Shown here in pieces: positions 1 to 7,927 of a DNA stretch of 51,875 bases. The notes beneath the pieces are model-generated. The model was not told the DNA's origin and ran no database searches. It worked only from the letters and a program-made list of their open reading frames with translations. A program made the position numbers and the translations under genes. Numbering within the stretch: the stretch's first letter is position 1; every line of letters begins with the position of its first letter. Where the stretch lies: NCBI GenBank assembly GCA_001899085.1, contig MKVB01000002.1, positions 586,668 to 638,542 on the forward strand, given 5' to 3'. This DNA is from Devosia sp. 66-14. Its GTDB lineage: Bacteria; Pseudomonadota; Alphaproteobacteria; Rhizobiales; Devosiaceae.

Positions 1-2
1 AC

Positions 3-278
3 GAAAAGCACCGCGCGGTGTGGCCGGAGATCCTTGATCTGATCGATGCGGCCGGGATTTACGACTACCAGATCTGGCGACACGCGGAGATCGTCGTTTG
101 CCGCATGCGGGCGCGCGACGGGTTCCGCGCGGCGTCGGCGGCGACCGCGGCGTCGGAGGTGCAGCGCGCCTGGACCGCTTCGATGGCGGAGATTTTCCTC
201 GAGATCGGGGATGATGCCGGCGAGCCGCTATGGCTCGACGAGGTGTTTGCGCATCGGGTCGGGGAGTCGACGCGGTGA
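3..278 (+). CDS. rhaM: L-rhamnose mutarotase-like protein, C-terminal part
   Basis: This is the 3' part of a gene that enters from the left edge; the reading frame is open from base 3. The 91 visible residues follow the RhaM/YiiL pattern (dimeric alpha-beta barrel family): a KHRAVWPEI stretch matching the family's KRH..IWPEL segment, then YDYQIWRH, a central strand, and a Trp-containing C-terminal helix. RhaM enzymes interconvert alpha and beta anomers of L-rhamnose in the cytoplasm. The tail ends LDEVFAHR, as in family members that finish with a short EVF segment. The start and the upstream operon are outside the window, so the sugar cannot be confirmed. Related mutarotases acting on other 6-deoxysugars such as L-fucose (FucU) belong to a different family. 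Confidence 0.72.
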   Translation, partial: EKHRAVWPEILDLIDAAGIYDYQIWRHAEIVVCRMRARDGFRAASAATAASEVQRAWTASMAEIFLEIGDDAGEPLWLDEVFAHRVGESTR

Positions 279-300
279 GGGTGGGCATTACAGCGGATAG

Positions 301-438
301 GCCGGTGCGGGAAACGTACCCCCCACCCTGTCCCTCCCCCGCAAGGGGGGAGGAGACCAAAACACTGCCGCTGGCGGGAGCGTCTCCCTCCCCCTTGCGG
401 GGAGGGGACAGGGGAGGGGGTACTCTTCACGCACCGGC
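301..438. repeat. Long palindromic intergenic repeat, family A, copy 1
   Basis: A GC-rich imperfect palindrome. The outer arms GCCGGTGCG (301-309) and CGCACCGGC (430-438) are exact inverted copies. Inside, C-rich tracts with CCCGCAAGGGG-type cores pair with G-rich tracts. Three further copies lie at 18954, 26119 and 37196. It separates the rhaM-like gene from the convergent IclR gene and could act as a bidirectional transcription end. Confidence 0.8.
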
Positions 439-460
439 CTCTGTGCTGCGTCTACGATCG

Positions 461-1387
461 TTATGTCGGCCGTGCCGGTGGCCGCTTCTCTCTGATCGGA
501 GCCAGCGGGAATTTCGGCTCGATCAGCGTGCCGTCGAACAGTTGGGTAATGGCCTTGGCCGCTTCGAACTGGGCGCGGCTTGCCGTTTCCAGCGACACCC
601 GCTCCTTGCTCGAGGGCAGGTACGGCATGGTCAGGACGGCGAGCGCGTGGCCATTGGCGTCGAGGATGGGGAAGCTCACGTCGGTGATGCCCTGCAGGCC
701 CTCGCCGGCGATGATCTCGTAGCCGGTGCGGTGCAGCGTTTCGACCCGGCGCTTCAGCGCCACCATGTCGGTTTCGGGCGCGGTGCGTTCGATCTCGGCC
801 ATCACCCAGTCGCGGATCGCCGGCGGCTGGAAGGCCAGCAGCAGGCGGCCCGAGGCGGTGGACGCCGCGGGGTTCTGGGTGCCGACACGCAGGCGGAAGC
901 CGAGCGGGGCGGGGCTATCGACCTGCGCCACGACGCGGATGGCGAGGCGGTCGAGAATGGCAATGTGCAGCGCCTGATAGGCGGCGATCGAGGTCGAGTA
1001 CATGATCGGCAGCGCCGCATCGAGCAGCCGGCGCATCGGCGGGTACTGGTTGGACAGCACGTGCAGGTGGTTGGAGAGGAAGAACCCGTCCTCGCCGGGC
1101 CGCCGCTGGATGTAGCCGCGCCGCTCGAGCGCCATCACCACGCGGTAGACCTCCTGCAGCGAACGGCCGAGCAGCTGGGCGATCTCGCTCTGGGTGATGC
1201 CCTTCGACTGCGTTGCCAGGAGTTCGATCACGTCGAGCCCCTTTTCCAGCGCCGGCACGCCATAGGCGAGCTTGTCTCCGGCTTCGGCGGTCTTCTGGGC
1301 GGCTTTGACCGCCGGCTTCGCCCGCGCTGCCTTCACGGGTTTTTCGGGCGTTGTCGCGCTGGCGGCAGGGCGTCCGGTTCTGGCCAT
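461..1387 (-). CDS. IclR-family transcriptional regulator
   Basis: A 308-residue regulator of the IclR family: an N-terminal winged helix-turn-helix (about residues 45-105, including GITQSEIAQLLGRSLQEVYRV) and a C-terminal GAF-like effector domain with the typical GYEIIAGEGLQGITDVSFPI segment. An unusual Ala/Lys/Pro-rich basic extension of about 40 residues precedes the HTH. The frame stays open further upstream, but I chose the ATG at 1387 because GGGAGA lies about 7 bases ahead of it. The gene is divergent from the deacetylase/dehydratase pair at 1563, with 175 bases between, so it probably controls that pair. The ligand is unknown; by context it would be a compatible-solute breakdown intermediate. 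Confidence 0.88.
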   Translation of the reverse strand: MARTGRPAASATTPEKPVKAARAKPAVKAAQKTAEAGDKLAYGVPALEKGLDVIELLATQSKGITQSEIAQLLGRSLQEVYRVVMALERRGYIQRRPGEDGFFLSNHLHVLSNQYPPMRRLLDAALPIMYSTSIAAYQALHIAILDRLAIRVVAQVDSPAPLGFRLRVGTQNPAASTASGRLLLAFQPPAIRDWVMAEIERTAPETDMVALKRRVETLHRTGYEIIAGEGLQGITDVSFPILDANGHALAVLTMPYLPSSKERVSLETASRAQFEAAKAITQLFDGTLIEPKFPLAPIREKRPPARPT

Positions 1388-1469
1388 TCGTTCAGTCTCC
1401 CTCGGCATTCTGGTGGCAGAGCCGATGCTGCAGCGCAAGAGCCGGGGCGGCGCAGCGCACCGCGCACCG

Positions 1470-1497
1470 ACTATCACAAGAGAACGTAAACTATCAC
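1470..1497. promoter_or_regulatory. Direct repeat, candidate operator between IclR gene and doeB-like gene
   Basis: The octamer ACTATCAC occurs at 1470-1477 and again at 1490-1497, exactly 20 bases apart (about two helical turns), inside the divergent spacer. The segment is AT-richer than its surroundings. A tandem site fits a dimer- or tetramer-binding regulator such as the adjacent IclR protein, but no IclR consensus is proven here. Confidence 0.35.
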
Positions 1498-1562
1498 CTG
1501 TAAAATTTGCCTGAGCATTCGCGGCTGTGGGCAACCCCTGGAATCACGACCAAGAGCAAAAA

Positions 1563-2585
1563 ATGGACCGCAACATTTCACAGAAGCTGGCCACCGCCAC
1601 GGTGGACTTCGACAAGCCGGGCAAGCAGGTCGGGTTCTTCCACATCCCGCTATCGGTGCATGACGATGCCTGGGGCGTGGTGCCGGTGCCGGTGGCGGTG
1701 ATCAAGAACGGGGAGGGTCCGACGGTGATCCTCGAAGGCGGCAACCATGGCGACGAGTATGAGGGGCCGATCACGCTGGGCGAACTGATCCGCGACCTCG
1801 ACCCCGCGGATGTGCAGGGGCGGCTGATCTTCATTCCGGCGATCAACCTGCCGGCGGTGAACGCGGCGCGGCGCACCTCGCCGATCGACGAAATCAACAT
1901 GAACCGCACCTTCCCGGGCGATCCACTGGGCACCACGACACGGCAGATCGCGGCCTATGTGAACGACGTGATCTTCCCGATGGGCGATGTGTTCATCGAC
2001 CTCCATTCGGGCGGCTCGTCGCTCGACATCATCCCGAGTTCGGTGATCGAGCCGGGCGCGACGCCCGAGCAGCATGCGGCGAATGTCGCGGCGGCCAAAG
2101 CGTTCGGCACGGCGATCGCAGTGGTGATCGACAACCGTGGCGATCCGCGCACCGCCACCGCTTCGGCGGCCCTGCAGGGGATGACGGTGATCGGCACCGA
2201 GATGGCCGGCGGCGGCACGGTATCGGTCGATGCGCTGGCGCTCTGCCGGCGTGGCGTGCGGAACGTGCTGGCCCATCTGGGGGTGCTGCCGGCGCGCTAC
2301 GCGAGCCCGGTGACCGCAGACCCCAGACTGTATGACCTTGGTCCCAAGGCGCATGTGATTGCCGAGGATGATGGGGTCTACGAGCCGCTGCACAAGCTCG
2401 GCACCGAGGTCGAGGCCGGGCAACTGGCCGGCCGCATCCATTTTCTCGCCAATCCGGGCCGCGCGCCGGTGGACCTCCACTATCGCGCCAGCGGCATCCT
2501 TTATGGCCGCCGCCAGCCGGGCCGGGTGCGGCCGGGCAATTGCTGCTTCGTCGTCGCTTCTCCCTATGAGGCGCCTGCCGCATGA
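1563..2585 (+). CDS. doeB: DoeB-like N-acetyl-diaminobutyrate deacetylase (succinylglutamate desuccinylase/aspartoacylase family)
   Basis: A 340-residue zinc hydrolase of the AstE/AspA (M14-like) family. The GGNHGDEYEG motif supplies zinc ligands His62 and Glu65, DLHSGG supplies the third ligand His148, and GTEMAGGG holds the probable catalytic Glu213. Resemblance to DoeB proteins is strong along the N-terminal half (IDFDK-type opening, ...DDAWG..., RRTSPID..N.NR.FPGDP). DoeB removes acetate from N-acetyl-L-2,4-diaminobutyrate, the product of ectoine ring opening by DoeA. I chose ATG 1563 with AAGAG upstream; the frame is open from 1527. The stop overlaps the next start by 4 bases (ATGA). No DoeA/EutD hydrolase is visible, so the true substrate could be another N-acyl amino acid. 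Confidence 0.8.
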   Translation: MDRNISQKLATATVDFDKPGKQVGFFHIPLSVHDDAWGVVPVPVAVIKNGEGPTVILEGGNHGDEYEGPITLGELIRDLDPADVQGRLIFIPAINLPAVNAARRTSPIDEINMNRTFPGDPLGTTTRQIAAYVNDVIFPMGDVFIDLHSGGSSLDIIPSSVIEPGATPEQHAANVAAAKAFGTAIAVVIDNRGDPRTATASAALQGMTVIGTEMAGGGTVSVDALALCRRGVRNVLAHLGVLPARYASPVTADPRLYDLGPKAHVIAEDDGVYEPLHKLGTEVEAGQLAGRIHFLANPGRAPVDLHYRASGILYGRRQPGRVRPGNCCFVVASPYEAPAA

Positions 2586-3520
2586 TCACCCTTACCGACA
2601 TCAACGCCGCCGCCACCCGCATCGCCCCACATATCAGGCGCACCCCGACCATCGAAGCGCGGGCTTTGTCCGCGCCACTGACGCCGGCAAAGCTGTCGCT
2701 GAAGCTCGAGAGCCTCCAGGCCACTGGCTCGTTCAAGGCGCGCGGCGCCACCAACAAGCTGCTGTCGCTGCCGGCCGAGGCGCTCGAGCGCGGCATCGTC
2801 ACCGCCTCCGGTGGCAATCACGGGCTGGCCGTGGCGCGGGCGGCGAAGCTCGCCGGGGTGACGGCGACGATCTATGTGCCGGAGAACATCACCGCGGCAA
2901 AGGTCGAGAAGCTGAAGCGCTGGGGCGCCACGGTCGAGATCGTCGGCAAAGTGTGGAACGAGACCAACCTCCACGCCCTCGCCTTTGCCGAGAAGAATGG
3001 CGCGGCCTATTTCCACCCCTTCGCCGATGCGGCCGTCATGGCCGGGCAGGGGACGGCGGCGCTGGAGCTGCTCGCCGATGTGCCCGATCTCGACGTGGTG
3101 CTGGTCGCCATCGGCGGTGGCGGGCTGGTGTCGGGCATGGGCGTGGCGATCAAGGCGCTGAAGCCAGCGGTGAAAATCATCGGCATCGAGCCCACGGGGT
3201 CGCCGACGCTCAAGGCCTCGCTCGATGCGGGGCACGTGGTGCGCCTGCCGGAGGTGACGAGCCGCATTGCGACGATGAGCTGCGCCGAGACTGACCCAAG
3301 GGTGTTCGACGTGGTGCGCTCGGTGGTCGACGACGTGGTGCTGCTCAGCGACGAAGACATGCTGGAAGCCAGCCGCTGGCTGTGGTTCGAACTCGGCATC
3401 GCCGCGGATCTGAGCGGCGCAGCGGCAGTGGCGGCGCTGATGACCGGGCGGGTGGCGTATGCGGCGGGGACGTCGGTGGGGGCGCTGGTGTGCGGGGCTG
3501 GGCCGGAAGGGATTAGTTAG
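2582..3520 (+). CDS. eutB: EutB-like PLP-dependent threonine/serine dehydratase
   Basis: A 312-residue fold-type II PLP enzyme. SFKARGATNK carries the Schiff-base lysine (Lys52), ASGGNHGLAVA is the substrate-carboxylate loop, and IGGGGLVSG is the phosphate-binding glycine loop. There is no C-terminal ACT regulatory domain, so it resembles catabolic dehydratases rather than biosynthetic IlvA. In ectoine and hydroxyectoine gene clusters such a protein is called EutB and is thought to dehydrate a hydroxylated intermediate. Translational coupling to the DoeB-like gene through ATGA supports a shared pathway. A general L-threo-3-hydroxyaspartate or threonine dehydratase role remains possible. After it comes a palindromic spacer, so the operon appears to end here. 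Confidence 0.78.
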   Translation: MITLTDINAAATRIAPHIRRTPTIEARALSAPLTPAKLSLKLESLQATGSFKARGATNKLLSLPAEALERGIVTASGGNHGLAVARAAKLAGVTATIYVPENITAAKVEKLKRWGATVEIVGKVWNETNLHALAFAEKNGAAYFHPFADAAVMAGQGTAALELLADVPDLDVVLVAIGGGGLVSGMGVAIKALKPAVKIIGIEPTGSPTLKASLDAGHVVRLPEVTSRIATMSCAETDPRVFDVVRSVVDDVVLLSDEDMLEASRWLWFELGIAADLSGAAAVAALMTGRVAYAAGTSVGALVCGAGPEGIS

Positions 3521-3540
3521 CCAAAGGTTTCTCGCATCAC

Positions 3541-3727
3541 GCACCGGGTCACCTTCTCCCCTTGCGGGAGAAGGTGGCGCGCAGCGCCGGATGAGGGGTA
3601 CGCGCAACGAAGTGTAGCGCGCTCCGAGCGAAGCGAGGAGCGACCAGTACGCGGAGAGAACCCCTCATCCGCCCTTCGGGCACCTTCTCCCGCAAGGGGA
3701 GAAGGCGATCGCCTCTGGCTCCGGTGC
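3541..3727. repeat. Palindromic intergenic repeat, family B
   Basis: Outer arms GCACCGG (3541-3547) and CCGGTGC (3721-3727) enclose two internal hairpins of the CTTCTCCC...GGGAGAAG type (about 3552-3574 and 3682-3704). The two halves are also inverted copies of each other (GGATGAGGGG against CCCCTCATCC). It lies between convergent genes. The element is non-coding and resembles dispersed intergenic palindromes common in Rhizobiales. Confidence 0.7.
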
Positions 3728-3735
3728 GAACGCCC

Positions 3736-5028
3736 CTAAGTCGCCACCCCGACACACGCGAAATACGGCACCAGCGCCGTCTGCACCTGGGCGTAGATCA
3801 GCGCCCTTGCCCAATCGGGCGAGCGGGCCTCGAGCCGTTCGGCTCGCGCGATCACCTCCGGCGCGAAGTACTGTTCGAGCAGCGGCGCCACTGGCTTGTT
3901 CGGACCGAGCGCCGCCAGCAACTGCCCGACGGCTTCAGTCGCCTGGGGCTGGGCCCAGTAGTAGCGGATGCGGTCGGCGTAGCTGAAGTGGCGGAGCAGT
4001 TTCAGCGTCGCGGCGTCGCCGGCATAGTGCTTGGCCCAGTTTTTGGGGGTTTCCAGCATCAGGGCTTCCATCACCGGGGCGATGGGTTGGCGGTTCGCGT
4101 CCGGGGCGAGCCAGCTCGCGACGCCATCCAGCGCGTAGATCGCCTGGCGGTAGGCGAAGGTGAGAGCGGGGCCGACCTTCAGCACGGCGAAGTGGCGCTG
4201 CGCCAAAGCCGGGAACACGTCCGGATACTGGTAGTCGGTGGAGTGCGCCTCGAAGCTCAGCCCGTCATGGCCTTCGAGCACCGGCGACAGCAGGTCGGGC
4301 GACGTGGTGTCGAAGCGGTGGATGTGGTCGGGGGCGAATTCCAGGCCCGGCTGGACGACGAGGCCGACGGCGCGTTGCCAGGCGGTCTGTTCCAGCCCGA
4401 GCGCCGCGAAGGCGTCGCGATGCGCCCCGATGGTGGCGCGGGCATTGGCCGGCTCGGTGGGGGCGATGCCGATGGGGCCCTCTTCGGCCCGGGCGCCACC
4501 GGGGGGCGGGACTTCGGTGCCGAACATGTAGCTCAGCGATGTCGGGTCGGCGGTCGCAGCTTCGCAGATCGCGGCGAGGTCGGCGGCGCGGGCCGCGCTC
4601 AGCGCATCGCCGACCGCCGGCGGTTCGCCGGCACAGCCCTCGGAGCAATCGAGATGGATCTTGGTGAAGCCGGCTTTCACATAGGCGGCGACGAGGTCGC
4701 GGGCATTGGCCATGGCGATCGTCGCCGGCTGGTCGCGCCAGGCCTGCGGGCCCAGGTGATCGCCGCCGAACAGCACGCGGCCGGCGTCGACACCGCTGCG
4801 CGCGGCAATGCCGCGGACGAAGCTGATGAAGTCCGGCGGGGTCATGCCGGTATAGCCGCCGAACTGATTCACCTGGTTGCTGGTGGCTTCGATCAACAGC
4901 GGCACGTCCCACTCGTCGGCGAGCAGCAGCGAGGCGGCGAGCACATCCGGGTGGGCCGAGCAGACCGAGGGCAGGGCCTCGCCCGAGCCGTTGCGGTTGC
5001 GGGCGATGAGATCGCGGAGCTCCCTCAT
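3736..5028 (-). CDS. kbaZ: GatZ/KbaZ-like D-tagatose-bisphosphate aldolase-associated subunit
   Basis: A 430-residue TIM-barrel-type protein of the GatZ/KbaZ (AgaZ) family, near the usual 420-430. Family segments visible: SVCSAHPDVLAA, LLIEATSNQVNQFGGYTGM, LFGGDHLGP, KIHLDCSEGCAGE, and a C-terminal KNWAKHY...FSYADRIRYYW block. In E. coli GatZ and KbaZ stabilise the class II aldolase GatY/KbaY and are not thought to be catalytic alone; comparative work has also proposed AgaZ as a tagatose-6-phosphate kinase. No GatY partner is in the window. ATG 5028 was chosen because it forms ATGA with the upstream stop; the frame reads on to 5415 but only inside the neighbouring gene. It is last of a four-gene operon. 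Confidence 0.85.
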   Translation of the reverse strand: MRELRDLIARNRNGSGEALPSVCSAHPDVLAASLLLADEWDVPLLIEATSNQVNQFGGYTGMTPPDFISFVRGIAARSGVDAGRVLFGGDHLGPQAWRDQPATIAMANARDLVAAYVKAGFTKIHLDCSEGCAGEPPAVGDALSAARAADLAAICEAATADPTSLSYMFGTEVPPPGGARAEEGPIGIAPTEPANARATIGAHRDAFAALGLEQTAWQRAVGLVVQPGLEFAPDHIHRFDTTSPDLLSPVLEGHDGLSFEAHSTDYQYPDVFPALAQRHFAVLKVGPALTFAYRQAIYALDGVASWLAPDANRQPIAPVMEALMLETPKNWAKHYAGDAATLKLLRHFSYADRIRYYWAQPQATEAVGQLLAALGPNKPVAPLLEQYFAPEVIARAERLEARSPDWARALIYAQVQTALVPYFACVGVAT

Positions 5029-7070
5029 TTGCGCGCTCCCGCCACCAGCATGGCGGCGCCGCGGACGCCGCTGGCATCGCCGAAGCGGGCGGTGGCGAAG
5101 GCCGGCTGGCGCACCCCCGGCAGCATCTTCGGGGCGAAGACCCGCGACAGCTCGGTGACGAGGCCATCGATATTGGAGAGGCCGCCGCCGATCACCACGC
5201 AATCGGCGTCGATGGTGAGCTGGATGGTGTGGATCAGCTCGCCGAGAATATCGAACCAGATGTCGAGCACCTGGCGCATCGTTGCGTCGCCCGAGGCGGC
5301 GCGGGCAACGATAGCCGAGGAGTCGATATCCTCGCCGGTGAGGTGTTTGGCGATGCGGCCCATGCCGGGGCCGGAGAGCAGGGTCTCGTAGCAGCCAATG
5401 CGGCCGCAGCCGCAAGCGACGATCGGCAGGTTGTGCCGCTGCACCAGCTCGGCCGGCAGGCCGAAATGGCCGACTTCACCAGGGAGGCCATTGTGGCCGA
5501 CCACGAGCTTCCCATCGACCGTGACGCCGCCGCCGACGCCGGTGCCGAGGATCAGGCCGAACACCGTGCGATAGCCGGCGCCGGCGCCGCCATTGGCTTC
5601 GGAGAGGGCGAAACACTTGCAGTCGTTCTCAACCGGAATGGCGCGGCCGATGCGGGCCGAGAGGTCGGCGCTGAGGGTATGGCCGGTGGCCGGCACATTC
5701 GAGGTCATCGAGATGCCGGTGGCGGGGTCGATCAGCCCGGGCAGGCCGACACCGAGCGCCACCTTGGTGCCGCTCGCCTGGTCGAGCCAGCCGACGGCGC
5801 CCTGCAGCGCCTCGAGCAGCTCTTCATAGCTGCCCTTGGCGGTGGGGAAGCGCTGGCGCTCGCGCACCTCGAGCTTGCTGTCGAACAGCCGCGCTTCGAT
5901 CTTGGTGCCGCCGACATCGAGGGCGCCGAACACCTGCGGGCCCGCTTCGGGGAGCGGGTAGAGCTTCACCCCGGCGACGACGCGGGTGAGGTTGCCTGAG
6001 GCGAAGGGGTTGTCGACCGTCAGCCCAAGCTTGTGCGACCAGATCACCGACAAGAGCTGCGCCACCATGACGTAGAGCACTGACGACCAGGCGTCGTTGC
6101 CGACGCTGGGCACCGCAATATCGGCGCCCGCTGTGGGGGCGCCGAGCCGCAGCACCACATCGGCGCCGAACTGCGCCGCAACCTCGGTGGCGAGGTCGGT
6201 GTCGTAGCGACGGGTGTGCGGGTCGGACGACAGCAGCACGAACACCTTGGTGTTGCCGTTGGTGATGGCTTTGGGGCCATGGCGGAAACCGAGGGTCGAA
6301 TCCCAGGAGGTGGGGATCTGGCCGGCTGCCAGTTCCAGCACCTTCAGAGCGCTTTCGCGCGACGAGCCGGTGAGCGGGCCGGAGCCGAGGAACACGGCGC
6401 GCTCGGGCATGGGCAATGCGATCAGCCGCTCCAACTGCCCTGCCAGCAGCGCCTCGGCGCCATCGGCCAGCCGGACCATGAGCTCGGCAACCGGCGCCGG
6501 CGGGGCCGGGTCGAACGCGGCGAGCGCCGTCAGCAGCATGGTGGTGTAGCTCGACGTCATGGCAAAGCCGCTGTCGTCGGTTTCCGGCGGCAGGACGATG
6601 TTGCGCAGTTCGCCCGGGCCGGCATTGTCGGTGCGGGCCAGCGCGCTGTTGGCATTGCAGGTGATGTGCAGGCGATCGGCTTCCGGCGCGTGGGCGGCGA
6701 GCAAGTCGAGCGTGCCGATGGTCTCGGAACTGTTGCCGCTGCGGCCGAACGATACGACCAGCAGCTTGATGCCGGGGCGCAGGTAGTTGCGCGGCGCGGC
6801 GATCAGGTCGGTCGAGGGAATGGCGCGGAAGCGGATCGGGCCGGGCGCGGTGTTGAGGTAGCTGGCCAGCGTCTCGCCGACAAAGGCTGAAGTGCCGGCG
6901 CCGCAGAACCAGATTTCATCCGGACGGCGCTCGGCGATCCAGGCTTTGATCTCGGCGGCGATGCTCGCGAGGCGTGGGCCGAAGCTGCGCCAGATCGCCG
7001 GCTGGCGCCGGATTTCGCGGGTGGTGGCCCAGCGGTCGAGGTCGGTAGCGGGGAACAGGGCGTCGGTCAT
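5025..7070 (-). CDS. Fusion protein: AgaS-like sugar isomerase (SIS) domain plus ROK-family sugar kinase
   Basis: One 681-residue frame with two complete enzymes. Residues 1 to about 375 are an AgaS-like double SIS protein: WFCGAGTSAFVGE (55-67), SFGRSGNSSET (107-117), FLGSGPLTGSSRESALKVLELAAG (split around 227-250) and FRHGPK (262-267). AgaS converts galactosamine-6-phosphate to tagatose-6-phosphate plus ammonia. Residues from about 380 are a full ROK kinase: DVGGTK (385-390) for phosphate binding, then a GTGVGGG loop, GEVGH, and the zinc motif CGCGRIGCYE. The join is a short linker (YPLPEAGPQV) without a frameshift. The start is coupled to the upstream regulator by TGATG. A single chain could phosphorylate an amino sugar and then deaminate it. 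The substrate is inferred from family only. Confidence 0.88.
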   Translation of the reverse strand: MTDALFPATDLDRWATTREIRRQPAIWRSFGPRLASIAAEIKAWIAERRPDEIWFCGAGTSAFVGETLASYLNTAPGPIRFRAIPSTDLIAAPRNYLRPGIKLLVVSFGRSGNSSETIGTLDLLAAHAPEADRLHITCNANSALARTDNAGPGELRNIVLPPETDDSGFAMTSSYTTMLLTALAAFDPAPPAPVAELMVRLADGAEALLAGQLERLIALPMPERAVFLGSGPLTGSSRESALKVLELAAGQIPTSWDSTLGFRHGPKAITNGNTKVFVLLSSDPHTRRYDTDLATEVAAQFGADVVLRLGAPTAGADIAVPSVGNDAWSSVLYVMVAQLLSVIWSHKLGLTVDNPFASGNLTRVVAGVKLYPLPEAGPQVFGALDVGGTKIEARLFDSKLEVRERQRFPTAKGSYEELLEALQGAVGWLDQASGTKVALGVGLPGLIDPATGISMTSNVPATGHTLSADLSARIGRAIPVENDCKCFALSEANGGAGAGYRTVFGLILGTGVGGGVTVDGKLVVGHNGLPGEVGHFGLPAELVQRHNLPIVACGCGRIGCYETLLSGPGMGRIAKHLTGEDIDSSAIVARAASGDATMRQVLDIWFDILGELIHTIQLTIDADCVVIGGGLSNIDGLVTELSRVFAPKMLPGVRQPAFATARFGDASGVRGAAMLVAGARK

Positions 7071-7927
7071 CAGATGCTTCCTTCCGGCTCGACCCGGTGA
7101 ACGGCGACGCCATGCTGTTCGAGCAGCTTGGCGGTGTCATCGGCAAGGCCAGTGTCAGTGATCACGGCGTGGATACGGTCGGCTTCGCAGATCCGGTGCA
7201 GGGCCGGAGCGCGGAACTTGGTGGAATCGGCGAGGACGATCACCCGCTGGCTCACCGCGACCATGGCGGCGTTCTGGTGCGCTTCGGCCTCGTTGAAGGT
7301 CGAGAGGCCGAGCACCGGGTCGATGGCGTCGGCGCCGAGGTAAATGGTGTCGAAGCGCATGCCGCCGACAGTGCTTTCGACCATGCGGCCCGAGAGCGAG
7401 TTGGATTCGAAGCGCACCGTGCCGCCCGGCAGCATCACGGTATGCTGGCTGGCGCCGCGAAATGCCTCGGCGATGTTCAGCCCGGTGGTCATGATCACCA
7501 GCGGATTGGCGGCCCTGAGGTTCTCGGCGAAGAGCTGGGTGGTCGAGCCGGAATCGATGATGATCGAGCGATCGTCACCGACGAGCGACAGGGCGAAGCG
7601 GGCAATGGCGCGCTTGGCGGCAAGGTTCACCACCGCCTTGTCGGTGACGCCGGGATCGATGAACGCCCCTTGCGCTTCGCGGGCCAGCGACATGGCGAGC
7701 GCGATGCGGAAATCCGGCAGGCCCTTGAAGCCGAACTGGCGGCAGAAGCGCAGCACGGTGGGCTCGCTTACCCCGGCGGCGCGGGCGATCTCCTGCAGCG
7801 GCTCGCGGATGAAGGCTTCGGGCGAGGCGAGCAGATAGCTGCCCACCAGCTGGAACGCCTTGTTGTAGCCGCCGAGCCCCAGCGAGATCGACTGGATCAG
7901 CGTCGGGGCCGTCTCGCCAGCCGCCAT
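7070..7927 (-). CDS. Chimeric regulator: RpiR-type HTH with DeoR-type sugar-phosphate sensor
   Basis: A 285-residue transcription factor with an unusual combination. Residues about 15-85 are an RpiR-type HTH (EPLQEIARAAGVSEPTVLRFCRQFGF, then LPDFRIAL). The C-terminal part is not the SIS domain normal for RpiR; it is the DeoR C-terminal sensor: IIIDSGSTTQLFAENL, VIMTTGLNIAEAF, MLPGGTVR, DTIYLGADAID, VLADSTKF. DeoR sensors bind phosphorylated sugars, so the effector may be a sugar phosphate made by the fused kinase downstream. ATG 7927 was chosen because it overlaps the upstream stop (TGATG); the open frame to 8530 lies within the DUF5107 gene. A likely operator lies at 9973-10007, before the first gene of the operon. 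Confidence 0.87.
   Translation of the reverse strand: MAAGETAPTLIQSISLGLGGYNKAFQLVGSYLLASPEAFIREPLQEIARAAGVSEPTVLRFCRQFGFKGLPDFRIALAMSLAREAQGAFIDPGVTDKAVVNLAAKRAIARFALSLVGDDRSIIIDSGSTTQLFAENLRAANPLVIMTTGLNIAEAFRGASQHTVMLPGGTVRFESNSLSGRMVESTVGGMRFDTIYLGADAIDPVLGLSTFNEAEAHQNAAMVAVSQRVIVLADSTKFRAPALHRICEADRIHAVITDTGLADDTAKLLEQHGVAVHRVEPEGSI

Noticed and set aside
301-438. CRISPR array or tandem repeat
   Set aside because: The element is a single long palindrome per locus, with no regular spacers and no cas genes in the window.
3724-5391. Long plus-strand frame of 555 codons opposite the kbaZ-like gene
   Set aside because: It is antisense to two well-supported genes, is rich in Arg/Gly/Asp with no domain, and arises from GC-rich third positions.
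5029-5415. N-terminal extension of the KbaZ-like protein
   Set aside because: It lies within the ROK kinase domain of the fusion gene and reads as Arg-rich shadow sequence; the ATGA overlap gives a family-length protein.
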